Below, piece by piece: positions 45,488 through 53,739 of a DNA stretch of 64,000 nucleotides; position 1 is the stretch's first letter; every line of letters begins with the position of its first letter. Origin of the DNA: an uncultured Pelagibacteraceae bacterium (GTDB taxonomy: Bacteria; Pseudomonadota; Alphaproteobacteria; Pelagibacterales; Pelagibacteraceae); contig CACBDC010000001.1 of NCBI GenBank assembly GCA_902537845.1, forward strand, positions 56,994-120,993, read 5' to 3'. A program made the translations under genes and the position numbers. The notes under the pieces were generated by a model. The model saw only the letters and a list, made by a program, of their open reading frames with translations, did not search any database and was not told the DNA's origin.

Positions 45488-46078
45488 TTATTTACTTGCC
45501 TCTTTTAAAGCAAACTCTATACGGTCCTGACCCCAAAAAATTTTATTATTAACAACAAATGTGGGTGCCCCAAAAATTCCTTTGGAAAACGCTTCGCTTG
45601 TTTTTTTTCTCAAAGAGTCTTTTATTGAAGATGATGTAGATCTTAACGCGAATGTTTTTGGATTCACATTTAAATTTTTCAAGACTTTTTGAATTACTAT
45701 TTCGTCATTCATATTTAGACCATCCTGCCAAATTGTATTAAAAATACTATCAATATAATAACTTTTAATATTATCTTCTTCTGCAACTAATACACCACGC
45801 ATTAAGTTCAAACTTCTTATAGGGAAATAAGAATTAAATTTAAATTTTGTTTTATTTCTTTCTGCTATAAGTTTGCAATCTCTAATCATGTGTTTCGCTT
45901 TAGCAGGTATGAAGGCAGGAGCTTTAATTCCGTGCAAGTTATGTAACCCACCCAAAAGTATGGGATTATATCTTATTTTTACTCCAGTATTTTTTTCAAT
46001 TTTGCTAATTTCTTTATGAGCAAGAAAGGAGTATGGGCTTATAAAATCAAAATAAAAATCGAAAGGTTTAATCATCAA
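45488..46078 (-). CDS. 2-hydroxychromene-2-carboxylate isomerase family protein (DsbA-like fold)
   Basis: A 196-residue thioredoxin-fold enzyme of the kappa-class GST/HCCA isomerase group. 'DFYFDFISPYSFLAHKEI' at the start (catalytic Ser of 'SPYS') and 'GIFGAPTFVVNNKIFWGQDR' near the end are typical. The family is glutathione-dependent, but the substrate here is unlikely to be naphthalene-derived. It overlaps the ABA4-like gene by 11 bases. Confidence 0.88.
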   Translation of the reverse strand: MMIKPFDFYFDFISPYSFLAHKEISKIEKNTGVKIRYNPILLGGLHNLHGIKAPAFIPAKAKHMIRDCKLIAERNKTKFKFNSYFPIRSLNLMRGVLVAEEDNIKSYYIDSIFNTIWQDGLNMNDEIVIQKVLKNLNVNPKTFALRSTSSSIKDSLRKKTSEAFSKGIFGAPTFVVNNKIFWGQDRIEFALKEASK

Positions 46079-46538
46079 AGCTTATTTTTTTAGCAAAGAA
46101 AATTCTAATAAACCAATACACCGCCAATCCAATTGGTCCAGAAAAATAAGTAAGAATTAAAGAAGGTATGGTAATTATTTTGGGAATAAAAAATTTTTTA
46201 CTATCTCTGACGATCCATGCTCCAACAAATAAACTTATTGATAGAAAATGAAGCCAAAAAATTAATAATAAAGTCTCATTAGCAAACATAGAATATAGTC
46301 CATCAATACCATTATACAATTCAAATCCATCAAAGATATTTCCATCGATAAAAACTGTATAGGACAAGTAAGCATATCCAGCACCTAGAAGCAAAGGAGC
46401 AATTATAGATTGTACAAAGAAATTTGTTATTTGGTAATTTGGAAAGAAAATTAATAAAAGCCAAAATGGTATTACGCCCCAGTTAGCAAATAAATAGATA
46501 TTTTCAATAGTTAATAAAGGCAATAAATTATTCAACAT
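46068..46538 (-). CDS. ABA4-like membrane protein (DUF4281)
   Basis: A 156-residue membrane protein with four hydrophobic segments. 'NWGVIPFWLLLIFFPNYQIT' and 'FWLHFLSISLFVGAWIVRDS' match the ABA4-like family, named after a plant protein needed for neoxanthin synthesis. In bacteria the role is unknown; carotenoid or lipid links are conjecture. Probably cotranscribed with the isomerase gene downstream. Confidence 0.8.
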   Translation of the reverse strand: MLNNLLPLLTIENIYLFANWGVIPFWLLLIFFPNYQITNFFVQSIIAPLLLGAGYAYLSYTVFIDGNIFDGFELYNGIDGLYSMFANETLLLIFWLHFLSISLFVGAWIVRDSKKFFIPKIITIPSLILTYFSGPIGLAVYWFIRIFFAKKISFDD

Positions 46539-46564
46539 AAAAAATAATATAGTATATTAACTAA

Positions 46565-47125
46565 ATGAATCCCACAGTTAATAAAAGTGATTTTGAAGAT
46601 TTAACTACAAACCTAAAGGACCTAGCTTATTCTTATTTAGAAAAATATAACCCTTCAAAACAACAATTAAAAGTTTATTTACTAAAAAAATATTTAACTA
46701 AGTTAAAAGGAACAAAATCGAAAAAAGAAGTTACTTCAATTATAGATCAAATAGTTTCAAATCTTGAAAAAAATAAAATTTTAAATGATGAAATGTATTC
46801 AGACTCAAAAGCAAGAATGTTTTTAAGAAGAGGCTATTCATTAAATAAAATAAATCAATCTTTAAGAAATAAAGGGATAGACACAAAATTTATTAAGCAA
46901 AGCATAGAAAAAATTAAAGAAAATGAAATAGAGCCAGATTTTGTTTCAGCTCTAAAACTTTGTAAAAGGAGAAGAATTGGTCCATTAAGACCAGAAGATA
47001 ATCGTGAATTATTTTACAAAAAAGATATGGGAATTTTAGCTAGAGGAGGATTTAGTTTTGAATTATCAAAAAGAGTATTAAATTTAGATAGCGAGGAATT
47101 TAATAAATTATTAAAAATAATTTAA
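46565..47125 (+). CDS. recX: Regulatory protein RecX
   Basis: A 186-residue helical RecX-like protein. 'LAYSYLEKYNPSKQQLKVYL' and 'FLRRGYSLNKINQSLRNKGI' are two of the three-helix repeats and 'KDMGILARGGFSFELSKRVL' is the last. RecX inhibits RecA filament activity. recA is not in the window. Divergent from the ABA4-like gene with 26 bases between starts. Confidence 0.82.
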   Translation: MNPTVNKSDFEDLTTNLKDLAYSYLEKYNPSKQQLKVYLLKKYLTKLKGTKSKKEVTSIIDQIVSNLEKNKILNDEMYSDSKARMFLRRGYSLNKINQSLRNKGIDTKFIKQSIEKIKENEIEPDFVSALKLCKRRRIGPLRPEDNRELFYKKDMGILARGGFSFELSKRVLNLDSEEFNKLLKII

Positions 47126-47135
47126 ATTTTAATAT

Positions 47136-47276
47136 TTAATTTTCTGACTCTTTTCTTTTTTTTTCATCCTCTATCAAAACATCCAATTTTCTTTTCATTG
47201 CATTTCTAACTAATATAAAAAATAAAACACCAAAAAAAGTTACTGACAGAATTATTATTAATATAGTTTTAAGCAT
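47136..47276 (-). CDS. Small single-helix membrane protein
   Basis: A 46-residue minus-strand gene, absent from gene calls with a larger size cut-off. Residues 2-24 form one transmembrane helix ('LKTILIIILSVTFFGVLFF'), followed by a basic/acidic cytoplasmic tail 'RKLDVLIEDEKKRKESEN'. Its ATG overlaps the end of the cysQ gene by eight bases, a spacing typical for coupled genes here. Function unknown. Confidence 0.55.
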   Translation of the reverse strand: MLKTILIIILSVTFFGVLFFILVRNAMKRKLDVLIEDEKKRKESEN

Positions 47277-48048
47277 CTAAATTTTCTGCTCTTTTGATTA
47301 ATAAACTAGGATTTCTATAATCTTCTTTACCATATAAAAAAGGTTTTTCATCTAATGTTTTTATAATGGCTCCTGCATTTTGAGCAACGGCATGTCCAGC
47401 AGCATAATCCCACTCATTTGCTCTTTCTCTTGCAGCATAAATATCATATTCCCCAGTAGCAATAACACAAAATTTATACGAACTAGCCATTTTAACTATT
47501 GATGTAACATTAAATTTTTTCAATTTATTTAATATGATATTTGATGGTTTAAGTGCACTTGATAGGGCAACAATTTTACCTTTTGGCTGTTGTTTTATGC
47601 AGCTGATTTTTTTTTTATTTCCGTTTTCTATTAAAAAACTTTTACCCGGAGCGTAAGTATAAAAAAGTCTATTTTTTTTTGGTACTCCAACAATACCAAG
47701 CACAGGAACTGTATTAATTACTAAAGCTGCATTCAGCGTATATTCATCTTTACCAGCAATATATTCTTTTGTGCCATCTATAGGATCGATGAGCCAAAAT
47801 ATTCTGGCTGTGTTTTTGACATTTAAATCAACTGTTTCCTCGGACACGATTGGTATATTTGGAGTAAGATTTTTAATTTTATCTGTAATCAGTTCATTTA
47901 CTTTTAAATCACCATTGCTTACCGGAGATTTATCCTCTTTTATTTTAATCTTGAGGCCTTCATCGTGAAGTTTAATGGACTCTCGTCCGGCAAAATTAAA
48001 AGTTTCAAGCAAATTTTCACTGATATCCTTTAATTCATCTTCTCTCAT
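47269..48048 (-). CDS. cysQ: 3'(2'),5'-bisphosphate nucleotidase CysQ
   Basis: A 259-residue inositol-phosphatase-fold enzyme that removes the 3' phosphate from PAP. Metal motifs are 'IVSEETVD' and 'WLIDPIDGTKEYIAGKDEYT', and the second half has 'EWDYAAGHAVAQNAGA'. 'GKDEYTLNAALV' is characteristic of CysQ. It overlaps DUF3553 by 14 bases at its start. Confidence 0.93.
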   Translation of the reverse strand: MREDELKDISENLLETFNFAGRESIKLHDEGLKIKIKEDKSPVSNGDLKVNELITDKIKNLTPNIPIVSEETVDLNVKNTARIFWLIDPIDGTKEYIAGKDEYTLNAALVINTVPVLGIVGVPKKNRLFYTYAPGKSFLIENGNKKKISCIKQQPKGKIVALSSALKPSNIILNKLKKFNVTSIVKMASSYKFCVIATGEYDIYAARERANEWDYAAGHAVAQNAGAIIKTLDEKPFLYGKEDYRNPSLLIKRAENLDA

Positions 48049-48217
48049 TATCTATTTTTTCCAATTTAACATTCTCAATATTAATTACTCTTTTGCCATA
48101 ATTTTCAAAATTTACAGTAACTTTACTGCCAATAATCGATTGAACTTGACCTATGCCCCAATCTTTTTTTTCAGGATTTATTACATAATCCCCCGGTTCA
48201 AAATCAATAAGCATCAT
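48035..48217 (-). CDS. DUF3553 domain protein
   Basis: A 60-residue protein with the DUF3553 core 'FEPGDYVINPEKKDWGIGQV' followed by 'KVTVNFENYGKRVI'. This small SH3-like domain resembles the RNA-polymerase-associating CarD-like fold, but no function is established. A second ATG lies one codon after the first. It is the first gene of the DUF3553-cysQ-small membrane protein group and is divergent from mnmA. Confidence 0.85.
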   Translation of the reverse strand: MMLIDFEPGDYVINPEKKDWGIGQVQSIIGSKVTVNFENYGKRVINIENVKLEKIDNERR

Positions 48218-48253
48218 GGAAAATCACTAACATTTAGATTATACACTTAATTA

Positions 48254-49381
48254 ATGAATTCTCTAGAAATTAATAAACCCAAAAAAGAGACAAAAGTCGT
48301 TGTTGCTATGTCTGGGGGTGTTGACTCATCTGTTGTAGCTGCACTTATGAAACAAGAAGGTTACGATGTAACAGGAATTACACTCAAGTTGTATGACGAT
48401 ACAAAACAATCAAAAGAGGGTCGTCAATGTTGTGCTGGACAAGACATCTTAGACGCTAAAAGAGTATCTGAAAATATAAATATTAATCACAAAATTTTAT
48501 TTTATCAAAAAAAGTTTAAAACTGAAGTTATAGACTCGTTTATAGACAGTTACTCTGCTGGAGAAACTCCAATTCCATGTGTTCAATGTAATCAAACAGT
48601 TAAGTTCAGAGATTTATTTAAATATGCAAAAGATTTAAAAGCAGACGCTCTAGTAACGGGTCATTATGTTACGAGAGTACAAGCAAGAGGTCGTGCAAGT
48701 ATGTATAGAGCGAAAGATAAAAATCGAGATCAAAGTTATTTTTTATTCAGCACAACTCAAGAACAACTAGATTTTTTAAGATTTCCATTAGGCAAAATTG
48801 ATAAAGATGAAACTAGGGCAATAGCTGAAAAATTGAGATTGAATGTTGCTCAAAAACCAGACAGCCAAGATATATGTTTTGTACCCAATGGAGATTACTC
48901 TTCTGTAATAAAAAAATATAGGCCAGAATCTTTTAAGCCTGGAGCAATTTTAGATTTATCCGGTAATCAAATCGGAGAACACGAAGGAATAATTAATTAT
49001 ACAATTGGTCAGAGAAAGGGAATTAAGATAGCAAGCAATAACCCTCTATACGTTGTAAAAATAGATGCTGAAAAAAATCAAATTATAGTTGGAGAAAAAG
49101 AGTCTCTAGAAATTCAAAAAATTAAATTAAGAAATTTAAATATTTTAGGGTCTAAAGAAGAATTTGACAAAATATTAAATATTAAAGTGAGATCTACTGG
49201 TAGACTTTTAAAAGCAAAAATTATTATTTCAGAGACCTTAGCAGAGGTAGAAATATTAGATAAGGAAACTGGAATATCTCCAGGACAAGCCTGTGTATTT
49301 TACTCTAGAGATAAAATTGGGGATAAAGTTCTTGGAGGCGGCTGGATACAATCGACTTTAAATAAAAATTTATCCACTTAG
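48254..49381 (+). CDS. mnmA: tRNA-specific 2-thiouridylase MnmA
   Basis: A 375-residue enzyme that thiolates U34 of tRNA for Lys, Glu and Gln. The PP-loop '[15 protein letters not shown]' is at residues 18-32, and the catalytic cysteines correspond to Cys 112 ('[11 protein letters not shown]') and Cys 208 ('[12 protein letters not shown]'). Length is normal. The structured RNA candidate begins about 70 bases after its stop. Confidence 0.96.
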   Translation: MNSLEINKPKKETKVVVAMSGGVDSSVVAALMKQEGYDVTGITLKLYDDTKQSKEGRQCCAGQDILDAKRVSENININHKILFYQKKFKTEVIDSFIDSYSAGETPIPCVQCNQTVKFRDLFKYAKDLKADALVTGHYVTRVQARGRASMYRAKDKNRDQSYFLFSTTQEQLDFLRFPLGKIDKDETRAIAEKLRLNVAQKPDSQDICFVPNGDYSSVIKKYRPESFKPGAILDLSGNQIGEHEGIINYTIGQRKGIKIASNNPLYVVKIDAEKNQIIVGEKESLEIQKIKLRNLNILGSKEEFDKILNIKVRSTGRLLKAKIIISETLAEVEILDKETGISPGQACVFYSRDKIGDKVLGGGWIQSTLNKNLST

Positions 49382-49451
49382 TTAACAACCTAAATTCTTG
49401 CACGTTAAAAGTGATTACAATTTATTTAGTGATGTGATTTAATATATTTAA

Positions 49452-49622
49452 TTAAGAGGCAACTCTTAACTGGCCATTTAAGGAAAAACCGAGAGGTTCA
49501 AGCTTAAAGGGCAGAAAGGTGGACCTAGTAGCGCTAGAATAGTTCACCGGGATGGCTTGGCGGTAGCGCCTAAAACGACGAGCCAAAACTACTAAATTTC
49601 TAGGCGAAAGCCTGGAAATTTA
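49452..49622 (+). ncRNA. Unidentified structured RNA candidate downstream of mnmA
   Basis: This 170-base stretch is clearly richer in G+C than its surroundings and folds into several hairpins. TTAAGAG/CTCTTAA closes a GCAA loop (49452-49469); AACC/GGTT closes GAGA (49487-49498); GGTGGA/TTCACC (49518-49523 with 49543-49548) encloses CTAG/CTAG; TGGCT/AGCCA (49553-49585) encloses GGCG/CGCC; and a 13-bp final hairpin with GAAA loop ends it (49593-49622). Three loops are GNRA type. It is not coding in any frame that I can support. I could not match it to tmRNA, RNase P, SRP RNA or a known riboswitch. Strand and exact ends are uncertain. Confidence 0.6.
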
Positions 49623-50321
49623 TGTGGTTCTCCTCCAAAAGAATCTAGATAATAAATAAAATAAAATAACCCCAACAAAATAGTTCCATTCCAACATATG
49701 TTTAAAATGTGTATTACCTTTAGTTACAAGTGTAGGTAAACTCAAAACCGCGACAAGCACTAAGACGCTGACGAGAAAAATTTTAATGAATAAAACCTTT
49801 CTATTCACAAAATCTTTTAGTTCTACTTTAAGTTTGTAAAAATGATAAACCAAGTAACCTTGAGCAATCAATTCAAAAATAATAAATAAAAGTAAAACAA
49901 CTCTTCTAAATAATTTATAAATTTGTAAATCAAATTTTATTCCCAAAAAAATGGAGTGAATAGCTAAAAAAATCGCAGATAAAATTCCAAAAGTTTTGAA
50001 TTTATAATTTATTTTAGTCGAATATAATTTGTTGACCAAATTGTTGTTACTTTTCCAATAATAATACAACAAAACGGCCGTCAATATCATTGATGGTTTA
50101 AATATAAGATATTGAGGAAAAGTTCTTGAAGCCCTGCTAATAGAGAGACTTCCATCTAGGTAAGGTATAGAAAAGCCAGATCTTCCAATTTGATCTACAG
50201 CAAATATGGTATTTTCCAATAATTCTGGATTTTGAGATATTAATAGGCAAAGGTTAATGGCACTTAAAGGAATAAAAAATATCCATAAACTCAATTTCCT
50301 AATTTGAGTTATTTCAATCAT
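49620..50321 (-). CDS. Membrane protein of unknown function
   Basis: A 233-residue protein with about six hydrophobic segments and short charged loops. No known motif is recognised. The stop codon lies within the terminal hairpin of the structured RNA candidate. The downstream-most gene of its strand here, preceded by a very small basic protein gene on the same strand about 15 bases upstream. Confidence 0.75.
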   Translation of the reverse strand: MIEITQIRKLSLWIFFIPLSAINLCLLISQNPELLENTIFAVDQIGRSGFSIPYLDGSLSISRASRTFPQYLIFKPSMILTAVLLYYYWKSNNNLVNKLYSTKINYKFKTFGILSAIFLAIHSIFLGIKFDLQIYKLFRRVVLLLFIIFELIAQGYLVYHFYKLKVELKDFVNRKVLFIKIFLVSVLVLVAVLSLPTLVTKGNTHFKHMLEWNYFVGVILFYLLSRFFWRRTT

Positions 50322-50335
50322 AATTTAAATATTGA

Positions 50336-50419
50336 TTATTTCTTTTTATTTCTTTTTCTAGCTCTTCTTTTTTTTGAGCCAATTTTTCTTCTTCCACGGT
50401 GCTTTTTTGGGTAACCCAT
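50336..50419 (-). CDS. Very small, highly basic protein
   Basis: A 27-residue gene beginning 'MGYPKKHRGRRKIGSK'; 17 of 27 residues are Lys, Arg or His. A perfect Shine-Dalgarno AAAGGAGG (50427-50434) sits 7 bases before the ATG, one of the strongest in the window. Composition resembles tiny ribosome-associated basic proteins, but I do not recognise the family. It is upstream of the unknown membrane protein gene and divergent from metC. Confidence 0.65.
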   Translation of the reverse strand: MGYPKKHRGRRKIGSKKRRARKRNKKK

Positions 50420-50484
50420 ATTTTTGCCTCCTTTATATATCTTAATTAGACAATTAATATATAAAGATCAATTATAATTATATT

Positions 50485-51681
50485 ATGAAAAAGTCTATAA
50501 AGACATTTTTAAAACATCCAACAAAAGATAACTCAAATAGATCTGCAAACCCAGCAGTAATTAGAGCATCGACTATTCTTTTTGATACTATGCAAGAACT
50601 TTATCTGCATGAAAAAAAAATAAAACAACATCAAAAAATTACCCACTACAGTTATGGTCGTTATGGAAGTTCAACGACTATAGAGTTAGAAAATATATTA
50701 AAAGAACTTGAACAAGCTTATCATATTTTTTTAACTGGCACTGGTTTTGGTGGAGTAGCTCTAGCAATTATGAGCTTATGTAGACCTGGCGATGAAATAC
50801 TAGTATCTGACAATGTTTATGGTCCAACAAAAGAAATTTCTGAAAAATTGCTAAAAGAATTTGACGTTGCAGCAGTATTTTACAATCCAGACTCTTTTGA
50901 AGATCTAAAAAATAAAGTTACAAAAAGAACAAAAATGATATTAGTTGAAAATCCTGGAAGTAATACTTTTGAATTTCAGGATTTGTCTAAAATTGTAAAT
51001 TTAGCTCAAAAGAAAAAAATATACACTTTTCTCGATAATACATGGGGAACTCCATTATATCTTAAACCATTAAAACTTGGATTTGATATGTCTTTTTCAT
51101 CTGCAACTAAATATTTTTCAGGTCATTCGGACGCAATGGGTGGTTCACTGGCAGTCAATAAAAAAGTTTTTAAAAAAGTAATGTTTTTTTACAAACTTTC
51201 AGGATATAGAATGTCCGCCGATGAGGCCTATTTAATTATAAGAGGTTTGAGAACATTGGACACAAGGCTTACCAAACATTACGAAAATACTAAAGAAATA
51301 ATTAATTTTTTAAAAAGACAGAAAAAAATAAAAGAAATTTTATATCCTTATAAGCCATCAAGTAAAAATTATAAATTATGGAAAAAATATTATTCGGGTG
51401 CTACTGGATTATTATCGATAGTTATTAAAAGTAAAAAAAAATCCTCCGTAATTAAATTTGTAAATTCATTAGAATTATTTGGAATTGGATATAGCTGGGG
51501 CGGGTTTGAGAGTCTTGCAATTTTACAAGAACTTCGTTCGAGTAAAAAGGATGAATATCTTAAAGGAAGAAAATATTTTAGATTTAATAAAGATGAACAT
51601 ATTGTCAGGTTGCATATAGGTTTAGAAGATCCGAAAGATTTAATTGCTGATTTGAAAAGATCTTTAAGGTATATAAGGTAG
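50485..51681 (+). CDS. metC: Cystathionine beta-lyase, PLP-dependent
   Basis: A 398-residue Cys/Met metabolism PLP enzyme. 'HYSYGRYGSSTTIELENIL' near residue 54, 'NTWGTPLY' near 185 and the PLP lysine Lys 209 in 'SSATKYFSGHSD' are clear. 'GFGGVALAIMSLCRPGDEIL' is the usual second motif. It would split cystathionine to homocysteine, pyruvate and ammonia. The gene ends one base into the MFS gene. Confidence 0.9.
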   Translation: MKKSIKTFLKHPTKDNSNRSANPAVIRASTILFDTMQELYLHEKKIKQHQKITHYSYGRYGSSTTIELENILKELEQAYHIFLTGTGFGGVALAIMSLCRPGDEILVSDNVYGPTKEISEKLLKEFDVAAVFYNPDSFEDLKNKVTKRTKMILVENPGSNTFEFQDLSKIVNLAQKKKIYTFLDNTWGTPLYLKPLKLGFDMSFSSATKYFSGHSDAMGGSLAVNKKVFKKVMFFYKLSGYRMSADEAYLIIRGLRTLDTRLTKHYENTKEIINFLKRQKKIKEILYPYKPSSKNYKLWKKYYSGATGLLSIVIKSKKKSSVIKFVNSLELFGIGYSWGGFESLAILQELRSSKKDEYLKGRKYFRFNKDEHIVRLHIGLEDPKDLIADLKRSLRYIR

Positions 51682-52901
51682 TGTTTAATTTTATTCCAAA
51701 TAGATTGGCCTTTATAGTATTAGTTTCTGCTTGTAGTATTATTTTAATTTCAATGGGTTTAAGGCAAACTTTTGGATTATTTTTTGAAGATTTTGAAAAA
51801 GGTCTTGGAGCAACTAGAACAGAATTTGGTTTAGCAATAGGTATTCAAATGCTATTCTGGGGAATATTTGCTCCGATATTTGGATTAATTGCAGACAAAC
51901 TAGGAGGCAATAAAGCAGTTTTTATTGGTTTTGTTATTTTTGCGATTGGTGTTTACATGCTATATGCAGGGCCTAATACAGGTATCTTCTTTCAAATTAG
52001 TTTGGGCATTCTTATAGGAATAGCCCTTGGAGCTACTGCAATCGGTGTTCCAGTATCAGAGGTTGGAAAACATTTCCCAAATGAAAATAGAACTGTTGCG
52101 ACTGGAATTGTAACAGCAGCAGCTTCTATAGGTTATTTTTTATCACCATTATTTACAAAATATAGTCTCGGAATAGTAGGATGGGAACAGACTTTAAAGT
52201 ATTTTATGTATTTTATATGTCTTGGACTATTAGCTTCACTTTTTTTATTTCCATCAAAAACAATTTTGAACTCAACTCAAGTTGACCGAGATCAAACTTT
52301 TATGTCTGCAATTAAAGAAGCTTTTTCTCATAAAGGTTATATTTTGTTAGTTCTAGGTTTTTTTGTTTGCGGTTTTCAAATTACGTTGGTTGGAACTCAT
52401 ATCCCAGGTTATATGCAAGATAGGGGCATGGGAGGATGGTCTGCTACAATAATTTTAGCATTAATAGGATTTTTTAATATTTTTGGAACTTTAGGCATGG
52501 GATATTTGGGAACAAAATATAAGAAAAAAAATCTCTTATGCATTCTCTACGCATTAAGAGCTATTAGTATCTGTATATTTATTTTTTCTCCACCGTCTTT
52601 AATAAATTCAATTATTTTTGGAATTACTTTTGGACTTTTATGGCTTTCAACTGTTCCTCCCACAAACGGAATAGTGGCTCAAATTTTTGGCACCAAGTAT
52701 TTAAGTACTTTATTTGGTATCGTTTTTTTATGTCATCAATTCGGTGCTTTTGCAGGGGCATTTCTCGGAGGTTATTTTTTTGATAACTACGGAAGCTATG
52801 ATTACGCCTGGTACATGGCAATAGCCCTCTCAATATTTGCAACTATAGTTCATTTTCCAATAGATGAGCGTAGAATTGAACGTGTGGATAACACTATCTA
52901 A
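51681..52901 (+). CDS. Major facilitator superfamily transporter
   Basis: A 406-residue permease with twelve hydrophobic segments and the opening 'LISMGLRQTFGLFFEDFEKG', typical of the oxalate/monocarboxylate-like MFS group; loop motif 'GLIADKLGGNKAVF' is the MFS A motif. The substrate is unknown. The start is GTG, overlapping the metC stop by one base. Confidence 0.88.
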   Translation: MFNFIPNRLAFIVLVSACSIILISMGLRQTFGLFFEDFEKGLGATRTEFGLAIGIQMLFWGIFAPIFGLIADKLGGNKAVFIGFVIFAIGVYMLYAGPNTGIFFQISLGILIGIALGATAIGVPVSEVGKHFPNENRTVATGIVTAAASIGYFLSPLFTKYSLGIVGWEQTLKYFMYFICLGLLASLFLFPSKTILNSTQVDRDQTFMSAIKEAFSHKGYILLVLGFFVCGFQITLVGTHIPGYMQDRGMGGWSATIILALIGFFNIFGTLGMGYLGTKYKKKNLLCILYALRAISICIFIFSPPSLINSIIFGITFGLLWLSTVPPTNGIVAQIFGTKYLSTLFGIVFLCHQFGAFAGAFLGGYFFDNYGSYDYAWYMAIALSIFATIVHFPIDERRIERVDNTI

Positions 52902-52919
52902 AGTTGTATTTTGAGTCCC

Positions 52920-52951
52920 AAAGTGAATCAAAAGTGAGTCAAAACGTGAAC
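52920..52951 (+). repeat. Three near-identical 10-base direct repeats upstream of the CADD gene
   Basis: AAAGTGAATC, AAAGTGAGTC and AAACGTGAAC start at 52920, 52931 and 52942, about one helical turn apart, 94-125 bases before the CADD start. They may bind a regulator on one face of the DNA. Confidence 0.4.
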
Positions 52952-53044
52952 ATTTAAAATACTCAACTAAAAAGTGTGGATAATTTTTTGATCGAATACT
53001 TTATAAATATTGAATAGACTTTGAAAATAACAAAAGGAGCAATA

Positions 53045-53716
53045 ATGTTTTCTAAAGAGCTAGGGTTAAAATTAGACAAATTTCATTTACTTAAACATCC
53101 ATTTTATCAAATTTATTGGAACGAGGGAAAATTAAATAAAGAGATTATCAAAGATTATGCAGAACAATATTATCAGCACGTCAAAGCTTTCCCAAGATAT
53201 ATAAGTGCCACTCATTCTATTTGTGAAGATATAGAAAAAAGAAGAATTCTTTTAGAAAATTTACAGGATGAAGAAAACAAAGATGGAGATCACCCTAAGT
53301 TGTGGAAAAATTTTGCAAAAGCATTAGGAGCTGATGAAAAAGAAATTGAGAATGTAAAACTTGATTGGTTCACTAAAGATATGATTGAAAATTTCTTTTC
53401 ACAAGCTAGAAAATCATATGCTGAAGGTCTTGCTTCTTTATACACTTATGAGAGACAAATACCTGAGATTGCTGAAACTAAAATTCAAGGTCTAAAAAAA
53501 TTCTATGGAGTTAGTTCTAAAGAAGGACTTGAATTTTTTGAAGCCCATAAATCAGCAGATGTAATTCACAGAGCTGAGTGTGAAAAACTATTAGACGGAC
53601 TTTCAAAAGAAGAACAACAAAAAGCTGAGACCGCGTCTTTATTAACTGCAAGATATCTTTGGAACTTTTTAAGCGGGATGACTTCTAAGCATAAGCTTCA
53701 AACTATTGCGGCTTAA
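53045..53716 (+). CDS. CADD-family iron-containing protein, probable self-sacrificing p-aminobenzoate synthase
   Basis: A 223-residue helical protein of the TenA/PqqC-like fold. Residues known from Chlamydia CADD are all visible: Glu 76 and His 83 ('DEENKDGDH'), Tyr 135-Glu 136 ('YTYERQ'), Lys 146 ('AETK'), His 168, Asp 172 and His 175 ('AHKSADVIH'), and Tyr 21. In CADD the dimetal site, Tyr and Lys are used to build para-aminobenzoate from the enzyme's own tyrosine. ATG at 53045 is chosen because of the AAAAGGAG site just before it; an upstream TTG adds eight residues. It could supply pABA for folate in a genome lacking pabABC (inference). Confidence 0.85.
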   Translation: MFSKELGLKLDKFHLLKHPFYQIYWNEGKLNKEIIKDYAEQYYQHVKAFPRYISATHSICEDIEKRRILLENLQDEENKDGDHPKLWKNFAKALGADEKEIENVKLDWFTKDMIENFFSQARKSYAEGLASLYTYERQIPEIAETKIQGLKKFYGVSSKEGLEFFEAHKSADVIHRAECEKLLDGLSKEEQQKAETASLLTARYLWNFLSGMTSKHKLQTIAA

Positions 53717-53739
53717 AAAAAAGACAGTTTAATACTTAA

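Noticed and set aside
49452..49622. tmRNA, RNase P RNA, SRP RNA or 6S RNA identity for the structured RNA
   Set aside because: None of the conserved blocks of tmRNA, RNase P (GAGGAAAGTCC) or SRP RNA (GGAAGGAAGCAG) is present. 6S RNA cannot be fully excluded because its sequence is poorly conserved.
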